A DNA stretch of 12,938 nt from JAAXGI01 sp963579625 (lineage in GTDB: Bacteria > Gemmatimonadota > Gemmatimonadetes > Longimicrobiales > Gaopeijiaceae): NCBI GenBank assembly GCA_963579625.1, contig CAUZHN010000066.1, forward strand, positions 1 through 12,938, in the 5' to 3' direction. Below the pieces are notes generated by a model, which ran no database searches, was not told the origin of the DNA, and was given only the letters and a program-made list of their open reading frames with translations. A program made the translations under genes and the position numbers. Shown in pieces: positions 1-6,834 of the stretch; position 1 is the stretch's first letter, and every line of letters starts with the position of its first letter.

Positions 1-103
1 ATTTTCGACGCTGAAATTGAATAAACCCTTGCGTTGTCTGAGGTGCAAACCCCCACCATACCCCGCCTAAGATCTCAGGGCCTTCTGCTACTGCGCCTAG
101 GAC
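1..103. other. left-edge non-coding stretch
   Basis: No gene can be supported here. One plus-strand frame is open from the edge to a TAA at 69-71, but about 22 codons without recognisable content is not enough to call the end of a gene. An AGATCT-centred imperfect palindrome at 67-80 lies just past the stop codon of the minus-strand lipoprotein gene. It has no T-run after it, so I do not call it a terminator. Confidence 0.5.
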
Positions 104-1315
104 TCAGCTCTCAGGCTCGAAAAAACCGAAATGCTCCAGCATGAAGAAACGGATCGCTGACGCTAGCCGCACCGCGTACACTTGCCGATTCGCGTCCGAG
201 TCTCGGAGACCGGGATATTGGTGCTCAAGCTGAATCCCACTGATGACTTCTGACTGGGTCCTTGAGCCGTGCTGCCTGGTATTGTATCCGCCGGTCCAGT
301 ACGGATCCGATCCGGGAGACGGATCGCTCGGGCTCGGGATCGAGCGCACACCCTCATCGGCAAGGAACGCACCGAACGACTTCGGTCCTCGCAGGAGTTC
401 TGAAAATGCTTCCGGAGAGTACCGGCCCAACTCCCGGATACTCGTCTTCTCCACGATGGTCATATTGTTAAGAGCATCATCACTTTGGTTGAGATCTGAC
501 GTGCTGAGGAGGTATCCCAGTTCAACCCTAGGAATCGAATGCCCGTGACCATGTATGTCGAAGTACATCCCACTGTCATAGTCGTCCACGACTACGACCC
601 GTGCTGCCTTGATCCAGTCTTGGAATTCGTGCCACGCGTTTTCGGCGAACGGATTACCCTGTGCGGCTTCAACTATCTCGCGGTTCGGATCGAGCTTGCT
701 TCGGTGCAAATGTGAGAGGACCACGTGTGGCGCGTATCCAGTCGCATCGATGAGCGCCCCCCTCACTGCAAGAATGAGCGATGCCGTGTTTAGATCAGAC
801 CCTGTGACGCCATAAGTGCGGTCGGCTACCTCAGAGGGCTTAAGGGCTCCTCCGTGCGGCGCTGACACGATGATGGGCAGTTTGCCCGGGATGTATTCGA
901 CATAGTTCTTACGGCCAAAGTAGCTTGTGCCGACCTCGTAATTCGAGATGACTTCCGGCACATACACCTCTAGATGCACACTGCGACTCCCGTTAGCCAC
1001 CGAAGCCATCACGGTTGTCTCACCCTCGGAGACACCGGTGGCGAGACCATTTTGGTTGATTGTAGCAATCGCGGTGTCCTCTACGGACCAGGTGACCATC
1101 TGGCCATAGACAACCTGCCCAGCCTCATCAGTCACCGAGGCGAAGAAGTCGGAGGTGCCACCTACTCCAACGATCAGGCCCCCCTCTGGCTCAATCGTGA
1201 CGGTAAGCGTCACCAAGTCTGTACTCGAATCTCTACACGCCGGGGCCAATAGCAATAAAAGGGTCGTGCCGATCCTGCTGAGGCGCACCCATCCGGTACA
1301 GCTAGTTATTTGCAT
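104..1315 (-). CDS. lipoprotein: Big2 Ig-like domain plus N-formylglutamate amidohydrolase-like domain
   Basis: Predicted exported lipoprotein of about 403 residues. Residue numbers here count from the upstream GTG at 1321. The hydrophobic run LLLLLAPAC ends in a likely lipidated Cys29. Residues about 38-120 read as a bacterial Ig-like (Big2) domain, with the typical pattern of a value that varies by 'time/truth', WSVEDTAIATINQNGLATG. Residues about 145-398 resemble the zinc-dependent N-formylglutamate amidohydrolase (HutG-like) superfamily: SAPHGG (His156), HRSKLDPNRE (206-215), DIHGHGH (255-261) and a late QLEHQ (364-368). HutG enzymes release formate or ammonia from N-formylglutamate in the cytoplasm. 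An envelope-anchored version with an Ig domain probably acts on a different extracellular amide or peptide, which is inference. The ATG at 1315 is preferred because GGGG lies 8 bases upstream; the GTG at 1321 would have only 2 bases of spacing. No histidine-utilisation genes are nearby. Confidence 0.78.
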   Translation of the reverse strand: MQITSCTGWVRLSRIGTTLLLLLAPACRDSSTDLVTLTVTIEPEGGLIVGVGGTSDFFASVTDEAGQVVYGQMVTWSVEDTAIATINQNGLATGVSEGETTVMASVANGSRSVHLEVYVPEVISNYEVGTSYFGRKNYVEYIPGKLPIIVSAPHGGALKPSEVADRTYGVTGSDLNTASLILAVRGALIDATGYAPHVVLSHLHRSKLDPNREIVEAAQGNPFAENAWHEFQDWIKAARVVVVDDYDSGMYFDIHGHGHSIPRVELGYLLSTSDLNQSDDALNNMTIVEKTSIRELGRYSPEAFSELLRGPKSFGAFLADEGVRSIPSPSDPSPGSDPYWTGGYNTRQHGSRTQSEVISGIQLEHQYPGLRDSDANRQVYAVRLASAIRFFMLEHFGFFEPES

Positions 1316-1359
1316 CTTCACGGCCCCAGATTTCGGAATCCGTCTACCGCAAGCTCACG

Positions 1360-1417
1360 GGTACGTAGTACCGGCTTCAACTTGTTCTTGTCACGGCAAT
1401 TAGGTCAGCCTAGCTGA
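1360..1417. repeat. two short inverted repeats, operator-like
   Basis: Two perfect 5-bp inverted repeats with 3-base centres lie between the divergent lipoprotein gene and the small ORF: GGTAC-GTA-GTACC at 1360-1372 and TCAGC-CTA-GCTGA at 1405-1417. The two have the same architecture but unrelated sequences, so they are not copies of one operator. They could be regulator sites or chance. Confidence 0.25.
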
Positions 1418-1439
1418 TTTGCCCTTCTGAGACGAGACT

Positions 1440-1447
1440 AGGAGGAG
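1440..1447 (+). promoter_or_regulatory. strong Shine-Dalgarno site of the small ORF
   Basis: AGGAGGAG is nearly fully complementary to the 16S anti-SD tail. It sits 6 bases before the ATG at 1454, which is ideal spacing, and it is the best ribosome binding site in the window. It is the main reason to take the following 53-codon ORF seriously. Confidence 0.6.
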
Positions 1448-1453
1448 ATCAAG

Positions 1454-1615
1454 ATGTCAGCAGAAAAGAATGATACCCCGACAAAGATCATCACTGTTCT
1501 TCGAAGGTTGGAAATAGGAATTGCGAACGGTACAGAGCTACCGAAACCTAGAGCTCGTCAGGTTCTGTCGATGAACCCGGCAGATCACGTCATGGAAGAT
1601 TCGCGAAGAGGGTAA
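1454..1615 (+). CDS. small ORF, 53 aa, unknown function
   Basis: A 53-codon ORF, ATG to TAA, beginning MSAEKNDTPTKIITVLRRLE. I do not recognise it. It is hydrophilic and basic, with no signal peptide or membrane segment, and residues about 11-25 could form an amphipathic helix. Support is the ideal AGGAGGAG site 6 bases upstream and its position alone on the plus strand between two minus-strand genes. Against it are its length and a reading frame that may be broken: the +1 frame is open from about 1575 to a TGA at 1653-1655 and also gives protein-like sequence (SWKIREEGKTSDPSEF). The ORF may therefore be a small intact protein or the 5' part of a decayed, slightly longer gene. Confidence 0.42.
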   Translation: MSAEKNDTPTKIITVLRRLEIGIANGTELPKPRARQVLSMNPADHVMEDSRRG

Positions 1616-1766
1616 AACGAGCGATCCATCTGAATTTTCCATCATCCTGCCGTGATCCAACCCTCCCGTTAAGTGCCCGGCAAGTGTAGTGACCCCGCAG
1701 TGCTTCATTCAGACGTCATGATGGGATCAGGCTTGACTCAGGGGGTTTGGCCCTTCGTAGAACAGC
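1616..1766. other. intergenic stretch between small ORF and esterase gene
   Basis: About 150 bases downstream of the small ORF and downstream of the minus-strand hydrolase gene, so transcripts converge here. The +1-frame continuation of the small ORF ends at 1655. I see no hairpin followed by a T-run on either strand, and no RNA gene. Confidence 0.4.
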
Positions 1767-2627
1767 TCACCAATGGTCCCGAATGAATTTCATCACGGCC
1801 TCGCCCACCTGGTCGTCCGAAGCGTTCATCTCCGTCATCAGACTACCGTGATCGCGCCCCGGCACTTCCAAGGCGACCACATCGCTATTCCCCGCTGCCC
1901 GCATTCCTTCGCTAAACCTGTCGTTCTGACTCTTACGCCATGCTGCGTCACCATCAGCATAGATCAGCAGGATCCGGCCTCGATCTGGTCCGATGTGCGG
2001 TGTTACAGACGCAGAGAGCCAAACCTTCGGGTCTTCGCCCCAGACGTCTTTCGGTCGGTCCGGTGCGGTTTCCTCAACAAAGAGGAAGGGGCTGATGGGA
2101 ATCGTACCACGGAAGGAATCCAGACCCAAGCCATAAGCGGCCAAGTGTGTTGGATCGAGTGCGAGCAAGACGGCAAGATAAGCACCCGCTGAGTGACCGG
2201 AGAGGTAGACGTTATCCGGATCTCCCCCGTACCGCTTGATGTTCTGGATGACCCAAGAAAATGCGGCAGCTGCATCCTGTACGTGTGAGGGGTGCATCAC
2301 GTTGGGCGAAAGCCGATAGTTCGCGGATACTACGCCAATTCCGTGGGGAATGAGTCGCGCTGCAATATGCTCACCCGCGTTCTTGCTTCCATTTTGAAGA
2401 GCCCCGCCATGGAAGAACACGACGACCGGCACTTCTTCTACATCTTTGGGCATGAACACGTCTAGCATGTCCCGGGCGTTAGCGTACTCGACGTCCGGTA
2501 TATAGTCCAGATTCCGCGAGATCACCACAGCTTCTAAGTGTTCCACCTGGGACTGCGCTGGGGTCGTCAGGAAGCACAAGCTTGCAGTAAAAAGGACACA
2601 ACGTGACCACTTCTGTGACCAGGTCAT
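1767..2627 (-). CDS. exported alpha/beta hydrolase (BD-FAE/carboxylesterase-like)
   Basis: A 286-residue serine hydrolase with an N-terminal signal peptide: basic start, hydrophobic residues about 10-21, then TTPAQSQ with likely cleavage near residue 25-27. Family features are clear and in order. VVVFFHGG (His73-Gly75) is the oxyanion-hole motif. ANYRLSPN (102-109) and the HVQDAAAAFSWVIQNI helix follow. The nucleophile elbow is GHSAG (Ser146), the probable acid is in YADGD (Asp227, possibly Asp225), and the catalytic His260 is in GRDHGSL. This pattern is typical of bifunctional feruloyl/acetyl esterases, kynurenine formamidase-like proteins and related carboxylesterases; substrate cannot be told from sequence. 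It would hydrolyse ester or amide bonds in the periplasm or outside. The ATG at 2627 is supported by GGAGG 10 bases upstream. The gene lies 142 bases after the small membrane protein gene on the same strand. Confidence 0.85.
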   Translation of the reverse strand: MTWSQKWSRCVLFTASLCFLTTPAQSQVEHLEAVVISRNLDYIPDVEYANARDMLDVFMPKDVEEVPVVVFFHGGALQNGSKNAGEHIAARLIPHGIGVVSANYRLSPNVMHPSHVQDAAAAFSWVIQNIKRYGGDPDNVYLSGHSAGAYLAVLLALDPTHLAAYGLGLDSFRGTIPISPFLFVEETAPDRPKDVWGEDPKVWLSASVTPHIGPDRGRILLIYADGDAAWRKSQNDRFSEGMRAAGNSDVVALEVPGRDHGSLMTEMNASDDQVGEAVMKFIRDHW

Positions 2628-2769
2628 CGTCTACATTCCTCCGAATGGTTGAAACGTATCAGCGAATACCTTCGACATGTAATTTTAACTTTCTCGAGCA
2701 GGCCTTGATGACTCAGGTTCTACTTTTTCACGCGACATCTCGGTCTGTAGTGCAGTGAACTTGCTAGCA

Positions 2770-3054
2770 CTATCTGATGGCAGTCGTATCGCGGGCACGA
2801 TTGCCGATGAACGCATTATATAACCACGCAAAAACGGCACCGGCGATCGCACCGTCAACAAATGCGTAGAGAGTCACAGCCATTACCGACCCGAAGCCCG
2901 AAGGTCCATTGTAGCCCGGGTAGAGCGACTCACCTAGATCTAACAAACCTCCACCATAGGAGGGCCAGATTAGGTTGGCCATACTCACAAAGAAGAAGCA
3001 TCCGCCCCAGAATACCGCGGCTGTTAACGTAAGAGCCTTCAGGTTGAGTGACAT
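2770..3054 (-). CDS. small two-helix membrane protein (DUF5676/'holin'-like)
   Basis: A 94-residue protein with two hydrophobic segments, about residues 8-29 (TLTAAVFWGGCFFFVSMANL) and 58-85, joined by a short Gly/Tyr-rich loop containing the SLYPGYN motif. The ending FVDGAIAGAVFAWLYN is the hallmark of a widespread family of small membrane proteins that databases name 'bacteriophage holin' or DUF5676; I match it from memory. No phage gene or lysis cassette is nearby, so a holin role is unlikely and the true function is unknown. The reading frame extends upstream to 3126, but the ATG at 3054 is chosen because GGGAGG lies 5 bases before it and the family normally starts at this MxLNxKA segment. 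Confidence 0.7.
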   Translation of the reverse strand: MSLNLKALTLTAAVFWGGCFFFVSMANLIWPSYGGGLLDLGESLYPGYNGPSGFGSVMAVTLYAFVDGAIAGAVFAWLYNAFIGNRARDTTAIR

Positions 3055-3475
3055 GACTACCTCCCGCAAAAGGAATGTGGAAAATATGACCTGCGCTTGA
3101 TTGATTGGTACACGCAAATATTGCACAGGTCACGCCAAGCAATAGTTGTAAACGTCACGATTTCAAAAGTCCTACTGTTGGCCAAGTAGTTCCAGTTTCT
3201 TCGAGTGACCTGCCCCCAAGAGTCGTACCATCTATGATTATTGTCTAAAGTATTAGTCTGACCATATCTGATGTTGCTTGGGGGGAAGTCCGTGGAGTAA
3301 AGGGGTGGCTTCAGGAGCTTTGGATCTGTCTGTGTGGCTCCGCGGTTGGGGGACAGCACCTCGAGAAACTGTGGGTCTGGATAACATCGTACTTGCTCTC
3401 CCTCTCCGACTTGCAGCATCCCCGGTTGATCTGCAGTTTCAGCCACACCCGCCCACCCCCTCAAAGGTGACGAAC
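3055..3475. other. divergent intergenic region with inverted repeats
   Basis: About 420 bases between the minus-strand small membrane protein gene and the plus-strand hydrolase gene. It must carry promoters in both directions. Visible structures are the perfect 8-base palindrome TTGGCCAA at 3178-3185, flanked by CTAC (3172-3175) and GTAG (3186-3189), and an 8-bp inverted repeat CAGGTCAC (3126-3133) / GTGACCTG (3205-3212). Plus-strand frame 3278-3475 is open and in phase with the hydrolase, but begins at a TTG without a ribosome site and encodes a composition unlike a protein N-terminus. I therefore treat it as untranslated leader. No convincing -35/-10 pair was found. Confidence 0.45.
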
Positions 3476-5473
3476 GTGCGCTCTTGCCCAAGACTCCTGG
3501 TCCTGCTTCTTCTGCTGGGCTTAGTTGTCGTCCCAGCCACTGCTCATGCTGACGTCACGGACGTCGTGTTCACCAGCTGTGTTGACGTGCTGGGGGGCAG
3601 ATCGTTCGGAGAAACGGGAGCTTACGAAAAGTGCGTCGGCAAGATTTACTTCGCTCTTGACCCCGAAAGCCCTCGTAACCGTATCATCGTGGATCTGGAC
3701 AAAGCACCTCGTAACGCTCGGGGTGAGGTGGAATTCTCCTCCGATCTCTTCGTGTTAAGGCCTAAAGACCCTTCGCGGGGGAATGGCGTCCTCTTCTTCG
3801 ATGTGGTAAACCGGGGCAACAAGTTGCTACTGGGGCGGTTCAATTTGGCGAGAGGGTCGGTGGATCCAGCGACTGAAGCGGACTTCGGAGATGGCTTCCT
3901 CATGCGGGAGGGCTATACGCTCGTCGCAGTGGGGTGGGAGGCCAGCCCGAACACTCCGGCGGTCGCCTTATATCCTCCAATGGCCACCGAAGCCGGCAAT
4001 CCGATCCATGGGCAGGTCAGCAACTGGTTCATTCCCCTTTCCCCTAGTAGGACCTTTGAGCTTACGTCCTCCTATTGGACAGGGTTTGAGGAGTATCCGC
4101 CGCTGTATCCTGAGGATCTCGACTACCGCCTAACCGAGCGTCTCGGCTATCACGGGGAACTACATGAGGTTCCAAGGGAAAGCTGGGAGTTCGGGCAGAT
4201 GGTGAACGGCCAGGTCGTGTATGATCCTCGCCACATCTTCCTCTGGACCGGCTTTAGGCCTGGCTATACGTACGACCTCACTTACGAAACGAAGGATCCG
4301 CTCATCAGCGGAGTGGGTTTCGCCGCAATCCGCGACGCAGCTTCCTACTTTAAATTTGATCCTGAGGCTGAGGTCCAAGGTCGATACGCCTACGCATATG
4401 GGGTCTCTCAGACAGGGCGGTACCTACGACAGCTGATCCACGAAGGTTTCACTGTCGACGAGCGTGGCGATCGTAAGGCTCTCGACGGGATCTTTGTGCA
4501 CGCGGGAGGAGCGTCGCTGGGCCCCTTCAATGAACGCTTCGGACAACCGAATGACGGCGGATTTCATTCGCAGACGAAGTTTCCCATTCTCTATCAGGAG
4601 ACCCGCGATCCCGCCACGGGCAAGATCGATGGCCTTGGGTCCCGAGTCCCAGACGGACTGCATCCCAAGGTCTTCCTCTACGAAACTTCGTCTGAGTATT
4701 GGGACCGGGGGCGAGTTGCAGCCCTCAACCACACCTCGCTCGATGGGCTCGAAGACGTCTCCCTCGCCGAAAACGTTCGCTTTTATCTGATGGCATCGAT
4801 CCCCCACAGTAATGGATCTCTACCGCCAACGGACCGCTTTGAACTTCAGGAAAAGGGGAATCCCATTGACGTCAGACCGTCAATGCGTGCGCTCCTGGTC
4901 GGCTTGGACCATTGGGTCCGGGAGAATGAGCTGCCGCCGACCAGCCAGTACCCAACTCTTTCAGAGGGGACCCTCATTGATCGCAGTAAAATCAAGTTTC
5001 CAGAGATTCCTGGAGTACAGTGGCCGTACGAGGTTCCCGGGGGATACAGGTCGGATCTTTCAGGCCGCCTGACTGACAATCCGTTGCCTTTCTTGGTTCC
5101 TGATGTGGACGCCGACGGGAATGAAACAAGTGGTCTAGTCCTTCCCGAGGTCGCTCAGCCCCTGGGCACGTATACCGGTTGGGCCTTTCGTAGTATGCGA
5201 GCGGGTGCACCTAGTGAAATCCTGATGATGGCCGGCTCCTACATTCCGTTTCCGCGGACCCGTGCGGAGCGGCGCGAGTGGAGCGATCCCCGGCCATCCG
5301 TGGAGGAGCGATACGCAAGCCGGGCCGAATATCTAATGCGCTTCGAGGAAGCAGCCCGACACTTGGTCGAAGAGGGTTATCTTCTGAGCGAGGATTTGCA
5401 GCGGGTCATCGACGGTAGCGCCTCTCATTGGGACTGGCTTATGGAGCAAAGTCCCGAAGCCCTGCACCCCTGA
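3476..5473 (+). CDS. large exported alpha/beta hydrolase-domain protein (PF20091-like)
   Basis: About 665 residues from the chosen GTG start. A clean signal peptide (RSCPRLLVLLLLLGLVVVPATAHA) precedes mature DVTDVVF, with cleavage after Ala25. The GGRSFGETGAYEKCVGKIYF opening, VDLDKAPRNA segment and DVVNRGNK motif are characteristic of the large secreted proteins carrying the 'alpha/beta hydrolase domain' PF20091, usually about 650 residues. The nucleophile elbow is YGVSQTG (Ser311). ETSSEYW (about 403-409) and IPHSNG (His444) occupy the positions of the conserved acid-rich and histidine motifs. Family substrates are largely unknown, so a hydrolase acting on an exogenous ester or amide is inferred. 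The start was chosen at GTG 3476 because it opens the signal peptide and AAAGGTGA lies just upstream; the GTG at 3467 is an alternative. The gene converges with the CapA-like gene, the stops being 48 bases apart. Confidence 0.82.
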   Translation: MRSCPRLLVLLLLLGLVVVPATAHADVTDVVFTSCVDVLGGRSFGETGAYEKCVGKIYFALDPESPRNRIIVDLDKAPRNARGEVEFSSDLFVLRPKDPSRGNGVLFFDVVNRGNKLLLGRFNLARGSVDPATEADFGDGFLMREGYTLVAVGWEASPNTPAVALYPPMATEAGNPIHGQVSNWFIPLSPSRTFELTSSYWTGFEEYPPLYPEDLDYRLTERLGYHGELHEVPRESWEFGQMVNGQVVYDPRHIFLWTGFRPGYTYDLTYETKDPLISGVGFAAIRDAASYFKFDPEAEVQGRYAYAYGVSQTGRYLRQLIHEGFTVDERGDRKALDGIFVHAGGASLGPFNERFGQPNDGGFHSQTKFPILYQETRDPATGKIDGLGSRVPDGLHPKVFLYETSSEYWDRGRVAALNHTSLDGLEDVSLAENVRFYLMASIPHSNGSLPPTDRFELQEKGNPIDVRPSMRALLVGLDHWVRENELPPTSQYPTLSEGTLIDRSKIKFPEIPGVQWPYEVPGGYRSDLSGRLTDNPLPFLVPDVDADGNETSGLVLPEVAQPLGTYTGWAFRSMRAGAPSEILMMAGSYIPFPRTRAERREWSDPRPSVEERYASRAEYLMRFEEAARHLVEEGYLLSEDLQRVIDGSASHWDWLMEQSPEALHP

Positions 5474-5521
5474 AGTCCACACTCGCCCTCGTATAGGTAC
5501 ACACCACGATCCACTAGCCAG

Positions 5522-6721
5522 TTATAGCACGGGCCGTATCACGCCGACGTCACCCTCGATGGTCAACTCCGTATCCAAATCAGCGCTCATATTCTGCAGA
5601 TTACGGAGTAGCCGCTGCGCTCTTTCACCCTCCAGGACATAAGGTTGGACGACATCGAGCCCAAGCCCGGCGATTGGTACGAGTTCGACACGACGGATGC
5701 CATCCCTGGCGAGCGTGAGTCGCGCGACGAAGTTGTCTATGAAGTAATCGTGAGAGTGTCCGAATGCGAAGTTGGCTAAGGAGTAGAGAATTACGCGACC
5801 CTTGTAGATCTCTACGCCTTTAGGCACATGGGAGTGGTGTCCCAGAATGACATCGGCTCCTGCGTCGATCATTTCCCGGGCGAACTTTCGCGCTTCCTCG
5901 GGGATGTCTTCACTTCCCACCCCCCAGTGGAAGGAGAGAACCACGAAATCCACCTCATCTCTCACCCGCCTGACGTCCTCGCGGATAATGAAGGGGTCAA
6001 GAGCCATCACGCCTGCCCCACCGGGTCGGGCAAATCCGTCCGGCCCGTAAACATTCACCCGGTATGTATAGGCCAGGAAAGCAATTTTCATCCCCTTACG
6101 CTCAACGATGTGTGGCTTACGGGCCTCGTCCAGATCGTGGCCAGCCCCGACCCAACCCACACCAGCTTCAGACAGGGCATCCATCGTATCGAACAACCCC
6201 ATCGTTTCGGCGTCCAATATCCGATTGTTTGCGAGGGAGATCACGTCAAACCCCGCCCAACCTAAGGCATCGGCAAACCCCACAGCCCCAACAGAAGCTA
6301 TTTGCCGAACCTGTGCCCGATCGGAGATTGGCATCTCTAGATTTGCGAATGCCACATCCGCGCTTTGCAGCATTGCCCTGATACGCTGAAACGGGTGACG
6401 CCATTCCTCCTGCTCTGTTTCGAAACTGATATCGCGCTGGAGCGTGAGGTAATGCTGCTCCTGGTAGGTCACGTCGAGCTCATCCGTTCCTATTCGAGCA
6501 CGGATTGAGTCCCGGTTTTCCTCAAGGTTCAAATACGGAATGGGAATCCAGTTTCCAGGGTCATGTGAGTAGGCTACCGTGGGCCTGTACGGTAACCTAG
6601 ACCACTCCATGTCACCGCCCGCCAGTAACTCTACTTCCTGTGTTACTCCTCCATCTGGGAGGAAGAGTGCCGCCGAAATCGCGACGACCAAGAGTTTGCT
6701 AACCGAGAGACAGGTCGACAT
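5522..6721 (-). CDS. CapA-family exported metallophosphatase-like protein
   Basis: A 399-residue protein of the CapA / poly-gamma-glutamate capsule synthesis (PGA_cap, PF09587) family, which has a calcineurin-like metallophosphoesterase fold. A signal peptide covers about residues 1-26 (KLLVVAISAALFLPDGG). Motifs in order: LLAGGD (Asp37), FANLE (Asn127, Glu129), SLANNRILD (165-170), FHWG (His265), LGHHSH (His295, 296, 298) and the closing YSLANFAFG. In most relatives the third motif reads LANNH, so His is replaced by Arg167 here (codon CGG, 6221-6223). There are about 90 residues between the first two motifs, seemingly more than usual, suggesting an inserted segment. ATG 6721 is chosen over the upstream GTG at 6838 because AAGGAG lies 6 bases before it and it opens the signal peptide. 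No other capsule genes are present, so a capsule role is doubtful. It lies 113 bases behind the broken propeller gene. Confidence 0.82.
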   Translation of the reverse strand: MSTCLSVSKLLVVAISAALFLPDGGVTQEVELLAGGDMEWSRLPYRPTVAYSHDPGNWIPIPYLNLEENRDSIRARIGTDELDVTYQEQHYLTLQRDISFETEQEEWRHPFQRIRAMLQSADVAFANLEMPISDRAQVRQIASVGAVGFADALGWAGFDVISLANNRILDAETMGLFDTMDALSEAGVGWVGAGHDLDEARKPHIVERKGMKIAFLAYTYRVNVYGPDGFARPGGAGVMALDPFIIREDVRRVRDEVDFVVLSFHWGVGSEDIPEEARKFAREMIDAGADVILGHHSHVPKGVEIYKGRVILYSLANFAFGHSHDYFIDNFVARLTLARDGIRRVELVPIAGLGLDVVQPYVLEGERAQRLLRNLQNMSADLDTELTIEGDVGVIRPVL

Positions 6722-6834
6722 GGAAGGCTCCTTCCACTGTGTGTGCGATGAACCGTAACGCCAACTCTCAGAACCTAAGCTAATGACTCCAACCTCGCGA
6801 AGCCCAACCCAGAGAGTCCGCCCCGGATGCGGGT

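Noticed and set aside
3278..3475. N-terminal extension of the large hydrolase (66 extra codons)
   Set aside because: It begins at TTG with no ribosome site, has no protein-like character, and would bury the signal peptide in the interior.
3057..3491. Minus-strand ORF of 144 codons
   Set aside because: It spans the divergent promoter region and the start of the real hydrolase gene, has no recognisable motif, and overlaps the ribosome site of the small membrane protein gene.
4424..4807. Minus-strand ORF of 127 codons within the large hydrolase gene
   Set aside because: It is a shadow of a frame that carries the catalytic motifs of a known family.
5474..5521. Bidirectional terminator between the convergent genes
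   Set aside because: No stem-loop with a T-run on either strand in these 48 bases.
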